Shown piece by piece: positions 24,880 through 32,822 of a stretch of 64,000 nucleotides of DNA. Each line of letters opens with the position of its first letter. The stretch's first letter is position 1. Under the pieces are notes generated by a model. It ran no database searches. It was not told the DNA's origin and worked only from the letters and a program-made list of their open reading frames with translations. This stretch comes from JADGGV01 sp035715725 (GTDB lineage Bacteria > Gemmatimonadota > Gemmatimonadetes > Longimicrobiales > RSA9). The position numbers and the translations under genes are program-made. The stretch spans positions 38,305-102,304 of the forward strand of contig DASTKT010000223.1 in the NCBI GenBank assembly GCA_035715725.1, written 5' to 3'.

Positions 24880-25899
24880 TCAGCGAGCTCCGGGCTCGCG
24901 GGCCGCGGCGAGCTCGAGGTCGGGGGTGGACGCGTCGGTGATGGGCCGCCCGCCGCGCTCGTCGCGGACCTTGCGGGAGAAGAGCGAGAGCGCGGGGTCG
25001 AAGACGAACTGGAGGAGGAGCCGGGTCCAGGAGGTGTGGGCCTGGAGCTCCTCGTAGTACTCGGGCGCGACGGCCTTGATGTTCGGCAGGCGGTTCCAGG
25101 GCACGGACGGGAAGTCGTGGTGCTCGTTGTGGTAGCCGACGTTGAACGCGAGGGCGTTCATGCGGCCGTAGTAGCTGTAGGTCTCCTGCTCCTCGTCGAC
25201 GAGGTAGTGCCGCTGGATCCAGCGGGCGCCCACCGGATGCAAGCCCACGGAAAAGAAGACGGACGCGACCAGGTAGACGAAGGCGCGCGGGCCGAGGAGC
25301 AGGAAGAAGGCGACGTCGGCGGCGAAGACGACGGCCATGTTGAGGAGCACCCATCGGTCGAAGAGGCTGAGCTCCTTGATGCGGAACGGGCGCAGCACCT
25401 GGAAGACCGGGAAGAGGAGGAGCCAGAGCGCCTTGCGGATGGGCGAGTTGCCGACGAGGCGGGCCTCCCACTCGCTGGGGATGTCGGCATCGAGCTCGTA
25501 GACGCCCTGGAAGGAGTGGTGCTTCAGGTGGTAGCGCTTGAAGGAGACCGAGGACGGGATCACGCTGGGGAGGTTCGCGAGGATTCCGGCCAGCGTGTTG
25601 GGCGTGGCACGCTTGAAGATGAGGTTGTGCGCGCACTCGTGGATGAGGACGAAGAGGCCGTGGTCGACGACGGCGCCGGCGAGGTAGGCGACGAGAAGGA
25701 TGGCCCACCAGGGCGCGTCGCGGAGGGCGACCGCGAGGCCGACCTGGATGGAGACGAGCGCCACGATCGCCAGGAACGATAGGGCGTTCTTACCGATTTG
25801 GGCGCGAACTTCGGGGTGCTTGCGCAGGATCGCCTTCGTGCGCGCCTTGTGCGGCTCGGGGGCGTCGGAATAGGAGAAGCTCCGGGCGGTTGGGCTCAT
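24880..25899 (-). CDS. sphingolipid delta-4 desaturase-like membrane enzyme
   Basis: A 339-residue di-iron membrane desaturase/hydroxylase. It has three histidine boxes: HECAH (87-91), HLKHH (124-128) and HNEHH (257-261). Beyond these it matches the eukaryotic dihydroceramide desaturase DES1 in detail: an N-terminal stretch DAPEPHKARTKAILRKHPEV like the lipid-desaturase domain, SSVSFKRYHLKHH, GLHPVGARWI, TYSYYGRMNALAFNVGYHNE and HHDFPSVP. The eukaryotic enzymes introduce the 4,5-trans double bond (or a C4 hydroxyl) into ceramides. The bacterial substrate is unknown; no serine palmitoyltransferase lies in this window. It starts 48 bases after the amidohydrolase on the same strand. GGAG stands nine bases before the ATG. 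Confidence 0.85.
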   Translation of the reverse strand: MSPTARSFSYSDAPEPHKARTKAILRKHPEVRAQIGKNALSFLAIVALVSIQVGLAVALRDAPWWAILLVAYLAGAVVDHGLFVLIHECAHNLIFKRATPNTLAGILANLPSVIPSSVSFKRYHLKHHSFQGVYELDADIPSEWEARLVGNSPIRKALWLLLFPVFQVLRPFRIKELSLFDRWVLLNMAVVFAADVAFFLLLGPRAFVYLVASVFFSVGLHPVGARWIQRHYLVDEEQETYSYYGRMNALAFNVGYHNEHHDFPSVPWNRLPNIKAVAPEYYEELQAHTSWTRLLLQFVFDPALSLFSRKVRDERGGRPITDASTPDLELAAAREPGAR

Positions 25900-25946
25900 T
25901 CGGCAGTCACTCCGTCGTGGGTTCGCGGTGAGGCGGATCGTCGGTG

Positions 25947-27287
25947 TCAGCGGGCGTGGGCGCGGGCGGCGACGGACCGGCGGATCTCGTTGCGGTAGAC
26001 GGTGCCGCCCTTCATGACCCACTTCACGCGCTCGAGCTCGGTGACGTCCTTGAGGGGGTCCCCTTCGACGGCGACCAGGTCGGCGAAGAGGCCGGGCGCG
26101 ACGGCGCCGACCTTGTCGGACCAGCCGAGGAGGTCGGCGGCATTGACGGTGGCGGCCTGGATGGCCTGCATGGGGGTGAGCCCCCACTGGACCATCTTGG
26201 CGAACTGCTTGGCGTTCCAGCCGTGCGGGTAGACGCCCGCGTCGGTGCCGAAGGCGATCTTCACGCCGGCCTGGGCGGCCCTGCGGAAGCTCTCGCGCTG
26301 GGTGCGTCCGACGAGCTTCTCCTTGTCGATGATCTTCTGCGGGTAGCCCATGCGGGCGTACTCGGCCAGGATGTAGTCGTCGTTGTAGATGTCGGCGACG
26401 AGATAGGTGCCGTGCTCCTTCATGAGCTGGATGGCCTCGTCGTCGAGGATGGAGCCGTGCTCGATGGAGGCGACGCCGGCGCGCACGGCCCGCTTGATGG
26501 CCTCGGTGCCGTGGGCGTGGGCGGCGACCTTCCTCCCCCACATGGCGGCTTCCTGCACCACCACGTTCATCTCCTCCTGCGAGAACTGCGGCGCGCCGAC
26601 GGACTCCTCCTCGGAGAGGACGCCAGCGGAGGCGAGCAGCTTGATGACGTCGGCACCGTTCTTGACCTCGAAGCGGATGAGCTTGCGGATCTCGTCGGGG
26701 CCGTCCGCGATGCCGGAGAAGCTGCCGAACTTGAGGTAGGGCGAGAAGCCGACGACGTCCCCGTGGCCGCCGGTGGCGCCGACGGTGAGCGTGGCGACCT
26801 GCATGCGCGGGCCGGGGATGTCGCCGCGGTTGATGGCGTTGCGGAGGGCGACGTCGATGAACTCGGCGGCGCCGACGTCGCGTATGGTGGTGAAGCCGGC
26901 CTCCAGCGTGCGGCGGGCGTAGATGTGCGCGGTGACGGCGACGTCGATCGGCGTCTTGCGGAAGAGGTCCTCCATGTAGTCGCCGGGCTGGGACGTGACG
27001 TGGGTGTGGCAGTCGATGAGCCCCGGGAGCAGCGTGGCGGCGCCGAGATCGACGACCTCCGCGCCGCGCGGGACGGCGAGGCCCGGGCCGACGGCGACGA
27101 TCTTGTCCCCCTCCACGACGACGACCGGGTTCGCGACGACGGTGCCGCTCTTCGGGTCGATCAGGCGGGCGGCGCGGATCGCGATCGTGTGCGGCGTCCC
27201 GCCCGCGGCCGGCGCCTGCGCGGCGACGGGGCGGAGCGGTGTGAGCACGATCGCCAGCGCGGGGAGCAGGCGCGGGGAACGGAGCAT
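25947..27287 (-). CDS. exported amidohydrolase, prolidase-like
   Basis: A 446-residue metal-dependent amidohydrolase with an N-terminal signal peptide (MLRSPRLLPALAIVLTPLRP, then VAAQ). Metal ligands by family position are His94 and His96 (DCHTH), carboxylated Lys216 (DVIKLL), His257 (AAHAHG), His277 (SIEHG) and Asp349 (GTDAG). It resembles the secreted Xaa-Pro dipeptidase/Lys-Arg carboxypeptidase branch of the superfamily, so peptide hydrolysis in the periplasm is likely, but substrate is inference. ATG 27287 starts directly at the signal peptide. It is followed by the desaturase gene, perhaps on one transcript. Confidence 0.92.
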   Translation of the reverse strand: MLRSPRLLPALAIVLTPLRPVAAQAPAAGGTPHTIAIRAARLIDPKSGTVVANPVVVVEGDKIVAVGPGLAVPRGAEVVDLGAATLLPGLIDCHTHVTSQPGDYMEDLFRKTPIDVAVTAHIYARRTLEAGFTTIRDVGAAEFIDVALRNAINRGDIPGPRMQVATLTVGATGGHGDVVGFSPYLKFGSFSGIADGPDEIRKLIRFEVKNGADVIKLLASAGVLSEEESVGAPQFSQEEMNVVVQEAAMWGRKVAAHAHGTEAIKRAVRAGVASIEHGSILDDEAIQLMKEHGTYLVADIYNDDYILAEYARMGYPQKIIDKEKLVGRTQRESFRRAAQAGVKIAFGTDAGVYPHGWNAKQFAKMVQWGLTPMQAIQAATVNAADLLGWSDKVGAVAPGLFADLVAVEGDPLKDVTELERVKWVMKGGTVYRNEIRRSVAARAHAR

Positions 27288-27336
27288 TCCGGGACCTCGG
27301 GTTGGGGTCTGGGTGACGGCCGGGCCACGCCCGGTA

Positions 27337-27507
27337 TCAGAGCCGCTTCTGGAACCGCACGGACTTGGGGACGTAGCCGAGCGCGCCGTAGAAGCGGTGG
27401 GCCGCTTCGCGGTGCTCGGCGCTGTTGACCTCGATGCGCTCGCAGCCGCGCTCGCGGGCGATGGCCTGAATCCGGTCGACGAGGACCACGATCGGCGTGG
27501 CGCTCAA
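27337..27507 (-). pseudogene. C-terminal GNAT acetyltransferase remnant
   Basis: The 56 codons encode only the last part of a GNAT domain: VVLVDRIQAIARERGCERIE, then NSAEHREAAHRFYGALGYV and a KSVRFQKRL end. The acetyl-CoA loop and earlier strands are missing. Just upstream on the same strand is a complete, unrelated GNAT gene, so the 5' part was lost or replaced. A TTG at 27507 overlaps the stop of that gene (TTGA) and has GGAGG four bases before it, so the stub may still be translated. Most likely a degraded gene; a small functional protein is less likely. Confidence 0.55.
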
Positions 27508-28109
27508 TCGTCCTCCATTGTCAGGATCGAGCCGGCGGGGGTGTGCTCGTCCGCCAGAATGGCGAACGTGACGTGATCGCGCCACTCCCCGGCGATCTTC
27601 AGGTAACGCGACGCATAGCCCTCGCGCCGGAATCCGGCCTTCTCCGCGACCCGAAGGCTGCGGACGTTGTCCGGGATCACATTGGCCTGCACGCGGTGCA
27701 GCGCGAGGCCGGGCGGCTCCGCGAACGCGACGTCGAGGAGCGCGCGAACCCCCTCCGTGGCGAGCCCGCGGCCGATGACCTCGGCGCTGACCATCCAGCT
27801 CGCGTACGCGCTCTGGAAGACCCCGCGCACGATCTCGCCCAGGTTGAAGAACCCGGCGATCCGGCCGTCGTCGAGGAAGGCGACGAGGCGGAGGTGGCGG
27901 CCGTCGGCGGCCCAGACGGGGACGCGGGCCATCTCGGCCTCGAAGACCTCCGGCGGCCCGAAGCCGGGCGGGAGCGCGGGCGTCCAGGGCGCGAAGTGCT
28001 CTCGGCTGAGCTCGTGCACGCGGACGAACTCGGCGCGATCGGCGGGCCGGAGCGGCCGAAGCAGACAGCGCGGCGTACGGACACGGAGCGAGGCGGGCCC
28101 GGGATTCAC
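27504..28109 (-). CDS. RimJ/RimL-type GNAT acetyltransferase
   Basis: An N-acetyltransferase of about 201 residues. It begins with the family stretch LRVRTPRCLLRPLRPADRAE and has VHELSREHFAPWTP, the acetyl-CoA-binding loop VIGRGLATEGVRALLDVAF and the C-terminal VIPDNVRSLRVAEKAGF then REGYASRYLKI. This is the pattern of enzymes that acetylate ribosomal-protein N-termini or other amines; the substrate cannot be read from sequence. The start is uncertain: GTG 28109 fits the homology boundary but has no clear ribosome binding site, and the open frame continues to 28394 through proline-rich sequence. It precedes the truncated GNAT stub. Confidence 0.82.
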   Translation of the reverse strand: MNPGPASLRVRTPRCLLRPLRPADRAEFVRVHELSREHFAPWTPALPPGFGPPEVFEAEMARVPVWAADGRHLRLVAFLDDGRIAGFFNLGEIVRGVFQSAYASWMVSAEVIGRGLATEGVRALLDVAFAEPPGLALHRVQANVIPDNVRSLRVAEKAGFRREGYASRYLKIAGEWRDHVTFAILADEHTPAGSILTMEDD

Positions 28110-28220
28110 CAGTGGCCAGGGGGATCGGGGGTTCGCGTGGTGATACGGGGAGAGATACAACGCGGGGCGGCGCGGGCACAACGGGGGCGGGGCGCGGGAG
28201 GGCGGCGCGACCGCGCGGGA

Positions 28221-28276
28221 CGGCGGTGGGCGAGCACGGGCACGGTGATCCGCGGCGGTGGGCGAGCACGGGCACG
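28221..28276. repeat. two 24-base direct repeats in the divergent gap
   Basis: A 24-base sequence beginning CGGCGGTGGGCGAG occurs at 28221-28244 and again at 28253-28276, 32 bases apart, with an 8-base spacer. It lies in the 266-base gap between the GNAT and erythromycin-esterase-like genes, upstream of the latter. The rest of the gap is simple GC-rich sequence with GGGC runs in which I see no gene. Could be binding sites or slippage. Confidence 0.6.
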
Positions 28277-28375
28277 CGGCCGGGGGCGGGCACGGAGGCG
28301 GGCGGGGCGCGCGGGCACGAGCCGTGCGCGGCAGGGCGGTGGCGTGCCACGGACCGGACGCGCAAGGAGGAGGCG

Positions 28376-29725
28376 ATGGCAACCGCGCCGGCACGGATCG
28401 CGGCGGAGCCGCTACGGGAATGGGCGCAGCCGCTCACGGGCGAGGCGGCAGGCTACGACCCGTTGATGGACGCGATCGGGGACGCCCGGGTCGTCTGTCT
28501 CGGGGAGGCGACGCACGGGACGCACGAGTTCTACCGGGAGCGGTGCGTGATCACGCGTCGCCTCGTGGAGGAGAAGGGCTTCACCGCGGTGGCGGTGGAG
28601 GCGGACTGGCCGGACGCGTACGAGGTGAACCGCTGGGTGCGGGGAGTGAGCGAGGCGGCGACGGCGGAGGCGGCGCTGCGGGGGTTCAAGCGGTTCCCGG
28701 CGTGGATGTGGCGGAACCACGACGTCGTGGAGCTGGTGACGTGGCTGCGCGGGTGGAACGACGCGCTCCCCACCGGCGCGACGAAGGTCGGCTTCTACGG
28801 GCTGGACCTGTACTCGCTGTTCACGTCGATCGAGGCGGTGCTGCGCTACCTGGAGACGGTGGACCCGGAGGCGGCGCAGCGGGCGCGCTACCGCTACTCG
28901 TGCTTCGAGCACTTCGGCGAGGACGCGCAGGCGTACGGCTACGCGGCGACGTTCGGGATGTCGCGCTCGTGCGAGGACGCCGTGGTCCAGGAGCTGGTGG
29001 AGCTCAGGCGGAGGGCCGCGGAGCTGGCGCGGCGGGACGGGCGCGTTCCGGAGGACGCGTACTTCAACGCGGAACGCAACGCGGTCGTGATCAAGGACGC
29101 GGAGGAGTACTACCGGACGATGTTCACGGGCCGGATCTCGTCGTGGAACCTGCGAGACCGGCACATGGCGGAGACGGTGGATGCGCTGCTGAAGCACTTC
29201 GACGGGACGACGGGGCGGCGCACGAGGATCGTGATCTGGGAGCACAACTCGCACGTGGGCGATGCGCGCTTTACGGACATGGGGCGGCAGGGGGAGTGGA
29301 CGGTGGGCCAACTCATGCGCGAGCACTACGGTCCCGAGACGTGCCTGGTGGGCTTCACGACGCATCGCGGGACGGTGACGGCGGCCTCCGACTGGGGCGC
29401 GCCGGCGGAGCGGAAGCGGGTCCGGCCGGCGCTCCCCGGGAGCTACGAGGAGCTACTGCACGACGCCGAGATCCCGAGCTTCCTGCTGACGATGCCGAGC
29501 CGGAGCGAGGTGGCGGAACTGCTCGCGGAGCCGCGGCTGGAGCGCGCGATCGGGGTGATCTACCTGCCGCGGACGGAACGGGTGAGCCACTACTTCCACG
29601 CGGAGCTGAGCCGGCAGTTCGACGCGGTGGTCCACTTCGACGAGACGCGGGCGGTGGAGCCGCTCGAGGCGACGGCGGAGTGGCACGCGGGGGAGCCGCC
29701 GGAGACGTTCCCCACGGGCATTTGA
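28376..29725 (+). CDS. erythromycin esterase-like protein
   Basis: A 449-residue member of the erythromycin esterase (EreA/EreB-like) superfamily. The conserved catalytic stretch LGEATHGTHEFYRER (His47, with Glu44 nearby) and VAVEADWPDAYEVNRWV are intact, as is WEHNSHVGD. True macrolide esterases form a small part of the family, and most relatives, often next to phosphoribosyltransferase genes in environmental bacteria, have unknown substrates, so resistance should not be assumed. ATG 28376 has AAGGAGGAGG directly upstream. It is followed by a small hydrophilic gene that may be co-transcribed. Confidence 0.88.
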   Translation: MATAPARIAAEPLREWAQPLTGEAAGYDPLMDAIGDARVVCLGEATHGTHEFYRERCVITRRLVEEKGFTAVAVEADWPDAYEVNRWVRGVSEAATAEAALRGFKRFPAWMWRNHDVVELVTWLRGWNDALPTGATKVGFYGLDLYSLFTSIEAVLRYLETVDPEAAQRARYRYSCFEHFGEDAQAYGYAATFGMSRSCEDAVVQELVELRRRAAELARRDGRVPEDAYFNAERNAVVIKDAEEYYRTMFTGRISSWNLRDRHMAETVDALLKHFDGTTGRRTRIVIWEHNSHVGDARFTDMGRQGEWTVGQLMREHYGPETCLVGFTTHRGTVTAASDWGAPAERKRVRPALPGSYEELLHDAEIPSFLLTMPSRSEVAELLAEPRLERAIGVIYLPRTERVSHYFHAELSRQFDAVVHFDETRAVEPLEATAEWHAGEPPETFPTGI

Positions 29726-29791
29726 GGGATGACGGCCGGGTACGCGTAGGGGTGGGTACAGGTAGGAAGGAAGCGCGAGAGGAGGCGCGAG

Positions 29792-30091
29792 ATGGCGAAG
29801 AAAGAGGAGCGGAAGGGGCGGCCGAAGGATGGGGAGCCGGGGAGCGGGAGCGGGGTGGGACGGCGGGAGGAGGTGCGCGGGTCGGGGGTGTATCCGGCAT
29901 CGGTGGGGCCGGAGAACATCCCGAAGGACGCGGTGATCCGGGGGCAGGCGGAGTGGGGGCAGGGGGAGCGCGGAGCGGCGGGATACGAGGACAGCGGGCA
30001 GTCGGAGCTGAACTACACGCTGGAGGAGGCGGAGGCGTACCGGAAGGCGCTGGAGGAGCGCGAGAAGCGGAAGGGGGAGTCGGGCTCCTGA
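29792..30091 (+). CDS. small hydrophilic hypothetical protein
   Basis: A 99-residue protein, strongly charged and Gly-rich: KKEERKGRPKDG at the start, a middle segment VYPASVGPENIPKDAVIRGQ and a helical C-terminus (YTLEEAEAYRKALEEREKRK). It is probably disordered for most of its length. I do not recognise it. ATG 29792 has GAGGAGGCGAG upstream, which supports translation. It follows the erythromycin-esterase-like gene by 66 bases and precedes a tandem repeat. Confidence 0.6.
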   Translation: MAKKEERKGRPKDGEPGSGSGVGRREEVRGSGVYPASVGPENIPKDAVIRGQAEWGQGERGAAGYEDSGQSELNYTLEEAEAYRKALEEREKRKGESGS

Positions 30092-30103
30092 CGGGCGCGG
30101 GGC

Positions 30104-30243
30104 GAGCGGCGGCACCCGGTCCGCGGGTGCTCCACCGGCGGGACTCCATCCGGGTGCTCGAGCGGCGGGGTTCGGTCCACCGCGCTCCATCTGCCGGACT
30201 CCGTCCGCGCCGCTCGGTGAGCGGGGCGTCGTCCGCGGCGCTC
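30104..30243. repeat. degenerate 28-base tandem repeat, five copies
   Basis: Five consecutive units of 27-29 bases each end in a form of TCC-GCG-CGCTC (units end at 30132, 30159, 30187, 30215 and 30243). A shared core is GGCGGG near the start and GTCCGCG..GCTC near the end. The block fills the gap between two convergent genes and stops 3 bases before the metallophosphoesterase stop. Such arrays can act as transcript ends, nucleoid-protein sites or slippage products. Not CRISPR-like, because there are no spacers. Confidence 0.6.
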
Positions 30244-30245
30244 GA

Positions 30246-31094
30246 TCAGCGGAGCCGAGGCGGGCGGGGGCGGGCGGTGAGGTCGAGGATCGAGACCTCG
30301 GGGCGGGCGCCGAAGCGGATCGGGAGGTGGACGGTGCCGACGCCGCGGGAGACGTAGACCTGAGTCCAGGGGCGGCGGCGCAGGCCCTCGTCGTAGAGGT
30401 GCGGGTTCCGGGCGGACCGGAGCGGGGCGCCGACGAGCGGGAGCCGGACCTGGCCGCCGTGGGTGTGGCCGCTGAGGACGAGGTCGACGGCGTCGTCGCC
30501 GCGGCGGAGCCGTTCGGCCTGGTCGGGGCCGTGGGCGAGGAGGATCGTCAGGTCGCGGGCCTCGGGGGGCGGGAAGAAGTCGAGGCGCGGCTCGCCCTCG
30601 TAGTAGTCGTCCACGCCGGCGATGCAGAGGCGGGCGCCGCGCACGACGAGGATGACGGCGCGGTTGAGCAGGCCCATGATCCCGGGGCGCGCGTCGAGCT
30701 GGGCTCTCCAGCGATCGATCCCGACGACATGGTCGTGGTTGCCGGGGACGGCATAGACACCGAGAGGCGCAGCGAGGCCGGCGAGGGCGTCGAGGACGGG
30801 GTCGAAGCCGGGGGCGTCGTCCGCGGCGAAGTCCCCGCTGAGCGCGACGAGGTCGGGGCGGGCGGCCATGGCGCGGCGCACGGCGGCGCGAACGCGGCGC
30901 AGCGAGCCGGGGCCGCCGGCGTGGAAGTCGGTGAGGAGCGCGACGCGGAGCCCCTCGAGGGCCGCCGGCAGATGGCGGAGGTGGATCCGGGTGTGGGTGG
31001 TCTCGAGCCAGCGCGGCTCGACGAGGGTGGCGTAGGCGGCGGCGACGGCCGCGCCGAGGGCCGCGCCGGACAGGACGAGATCGCGGGCCTTCAC
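30246..31094 (-). CDS. metallophosphoesterase, membrane-anchored
   Basis: A 282-residue calcineurin-like phosphoesterase of the YkuE/YaeI type. Metal ligands are complete: DFH (Asp56, His58), GDF (Asp88), GNHD (Asn119, His120), AHG (His188) and GHTH (His210, His212). A hydrophobic N-terminal helix (residues 8-24) anchors it to the membrane with the domain probably outside. Relatives hydrolyse phospho- or pyrophospho-bonds of lipids such as UDP-diacylglucosamine; the substrate here is inferred only at family level. GTG 31094 is used with GGTGG upstream. It is downstream of the aldo/keto reductase by 74 bases. Confidence 0.9.
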   Translation of the reverse strand: MKARDLVLSGAALGAAVAAAYATLVEPRWLETTHTRIHLRHLPAALEGLRVALLTDFHAGGPGSLRRVRAAVRRAMAARPDLVALSGDFAADDAPGFDPVLDALAGLAAPLGVYAVPGNHDHVVGIDRWRAQLDARPGIMGLLNRAVILVVRGARLCIAGVDDYYEGEPRLDFFPPPEARDLTILLAHGPDQAERLRRGDDAVDLVLSGHTHGGQVRLPLVGAPLRSARNPHLYDEGLRRRPWTQVYVSRGVGTVHLPIRFGARPEVSILDLTARPRPPRLR

Positions 31095-31168
31095 GGGCCC
31101 ACCGGGGTGCAAGGCGTGGACCAGCGCCGGCCGTGGGCCAACGGCGCGCCGGCGGTGCGCTCGCGGTG

Positions 31169-32155
31169 CTAGCGGTGCACGGCCTTCATGCCGCGCTCGG
31201 GGTAGCGCGGCCCGGCGGCGGCGCCGGGCGGCGCGACCTCGTCGAGGCGCTCGAGCTCGGCGGCGGAGAGGTCGATCTGCGCGGCCTCGACGTTCTCGTC
31301 GAGGTAGCGGCGGCGCTTGGTGCCGGGGATCGGCACGATGTCGGGGCCGCGGGAGAGCACCCAGGCGATGGCGAGCTGGGCGGGCGTGACCTTCTTCTCC
31401 CGGGCGATCTCGCGGATCCGCTCCACGAGCTCCGCGTTCCGGGCGAAGTTCTCGCCCTGGAAGCGGGGGTGCTGGCGGCGGACGTCGTCCGCGGCCAGGT
31501 CCTCGGGGGAGCGGAGCTGGCCGGCCAGGAAGCCGCGGCCGAGCGGCGAGTACGCGACGAAGCCGATGCCGAGCTCGCGCACGGTGTCGAGCACGCCGTT
31601 CTCCTCCGGGTCCCGCGTCCAGAGCGAGTACTCGGTCTGGAGCGCGGAGAGCGGGTGCGCGGCGTGGGCGCGGCGGATCGTGTCCGGCGCGGCCTCGGAG
31701 AGGCCGAGGAAGCGGACCTTGCCGCGCGAGACGAGCTCGCCCATGGCGCCGACGGTCTCGTCGATCGGGACGTCCGGGTCGACGCGGTGCTGGTAGTAGA
31801 GGTCGATGTGGTCGACGCCGAGGCGCTTCAGCGAGGCGTCGCAGGCGGCGAAGACGTATTCCGGCCGGCCGTTGAGCGCACTGGCGCCGTCGGGCGTCCG
31901 GACGACGCCGAACTTCGTCGCGAGCACGACCTCGTCGCGCCGCCCGCGGATCGCCTCGCCGACGAGCCGCTCGTTCGTGTGCGGGCCGTAGGCGTCGGAC
32001 GTGTCGAGGAAGGCGATGCCGAGGTCGAGGGCGCGATGGAGCGTCGCGCGGGACTCCTCCGGATCGCGCAGGCCGTAGAAGTCGCTCATCCCCATGCAGC
32101 CGAGGCCGATGGCGGAGACGACGAGGCCCTGCGAGCCGAGCGTGCGCGTGTCCAT
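31169..32155 (-). CDS. aldo/keto reductase
   Basis: A 328-residue NADPH-dependent aldo/keto reductase of the AKR13-like group. The catalytic tetrad is Asp51, Tyr56, Lys81 and His123 (DTSDAYGPHTNE, ATKFGV, YYQHRVD). The cofactor end is also normal (PIPGTKRRRYLDENV). It reduces aldehydes or ketones, often in detoxification. The start ATG at 32155 lies only 5 bases after the stop of the bacilliredoxin gene, so the two are one transcription unit with a likely redox or electrophile-stress role. Confidence 0.94.
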   Translation of the reverse strand: MDTRTLGSQGLVVSAIGLGCMGMSDFYGLRDPEESRATLHRALDLGIAFLDTSDAYGPHTNERLVGEAIRGRRDEVVLATKFGVVRTPDGASALNGRPEYVFAACDASLKRLGVDHIDLYYQHRVDPDVPIDETVGAMGELVSRGKVRFLGLSEAAPDTIRRAHAAHPLSALQTEYSLWTRDPEENGVLDTVRELGIGFVAYSPLGRGFLAGQLRSPEDLAADDVRRQHPRFQGENFARNAELVERIREIAREKKVTPAQLAIAWVLSRGPDIVPIPGTKRRRYLDENVEAAQIDLSAAELERLDEVAPPGAAAGPRYPERGMKAVHR

Positions 32156-32160
32156 CGGCG

Positions 32161-32583
32161 TCAACCGGCGCAGAAGCGGTCGAAGGCGGCGCGCAGGTCC
32201 ATGGCGATGTCCTCGGGCGCGCGGTGCTCGATGTCCTTCCGCTCGAGCGCGAAGACCACCTCCCCGTCCCGGAGCAGGAAGAGCGAGGGCGAGGAGGGCG
32301 GGTAGGGCGCGAGGTACTCGCGGGCGCGCGCCGTCGCCTCGAGGTCCTGGCCGGCGAAGACGGTGGCGACCGCAGCGGGGAGGCGCTCGTTGCGCAGCGC
32401 GATGACGAACGCGGGGCGCATGCGGCCGGCGGCACAGCCGCAGACGGAGTTGACGGCGAGGACCGCGGTCCCGGCACGGGGGCCGAGCACGTGGTCCACC
32501 TCCTCGGGCGTGCGCAGCTCGCGGACGCCGTGGCGGGTGAGCTCCTGGCGGATCGGCGCGACCATCATCTCGTGGAACGGCAT
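32161..32583 (-). CDS. BrxA/BrxB-family bacilliredoxin-like protein
   Basis: A 140-residue thioredoxin-fold protein of the YphP/YqiW (BrxA/BrxB) family. The active site is Cys48-Gly-Cys50 in NSVCGCAAGRMRPA, matching the CGC motif used to remove bacillithiol from proteins in Firmicutes. Whether this organism makes bacillithiol cannot be seen in the window. ATG 32583 has AGGAGAGG upstream. It leads the operon with the aldo/keto reductase. Confidence 0.92.
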   Translation of the reverse strand: MPFHEMMVAPIRQELTRHGVRELRTPEEVDHVLGPRAGTAVLAVNSVCGCAAGRMRPAFVIALRNERLPAAVATVFAGQDLEATARAREYLAPYPPSSPSLFLLRDGEVVFALERKDIEHRAPEDIAMDLRAAFDRFCAG

Positions 32584-32822
32584 CGGACCTCTCCTGGAAT
32601 CGTCGTCTCGACTCTGGAAGATAACCCGGGTGAAAAGGGGGGCGCAGGCGGCGAGCGGCCGTGACGCCGGCGGGCACGTGCGCTGGACGCGCTCCCGTTC
32701 AAACCCCGGCGGGGGTTCCCGGCATCCAATCCTCGAGAGCGCCGGCGTCTCTCTCGACAACGCGGGCCACGACCGCGGCGCACCCTCGGTGCGGCGCGCC
32801 GGCCCCGAACCGGGAGGGTCCC

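Noticed and set aside
28376..29725. Macrolide resistance gene.
   Set aside because: The family is broad and most members are not macrolide esterases; no context supports resistance.
30104..30243. Possible CRISPR array.
   Set aside because: Units are directly adjacent without spacers and are degenerate, and no cas genes are nearby.
28258..30357. A 699-codon plus-strand frame covering the erythromycin-esterase-like gene.
   Set aside because: It is a Gly/Arg-rich +1-type shadow; the family motifs are in the frame starting at 28376.
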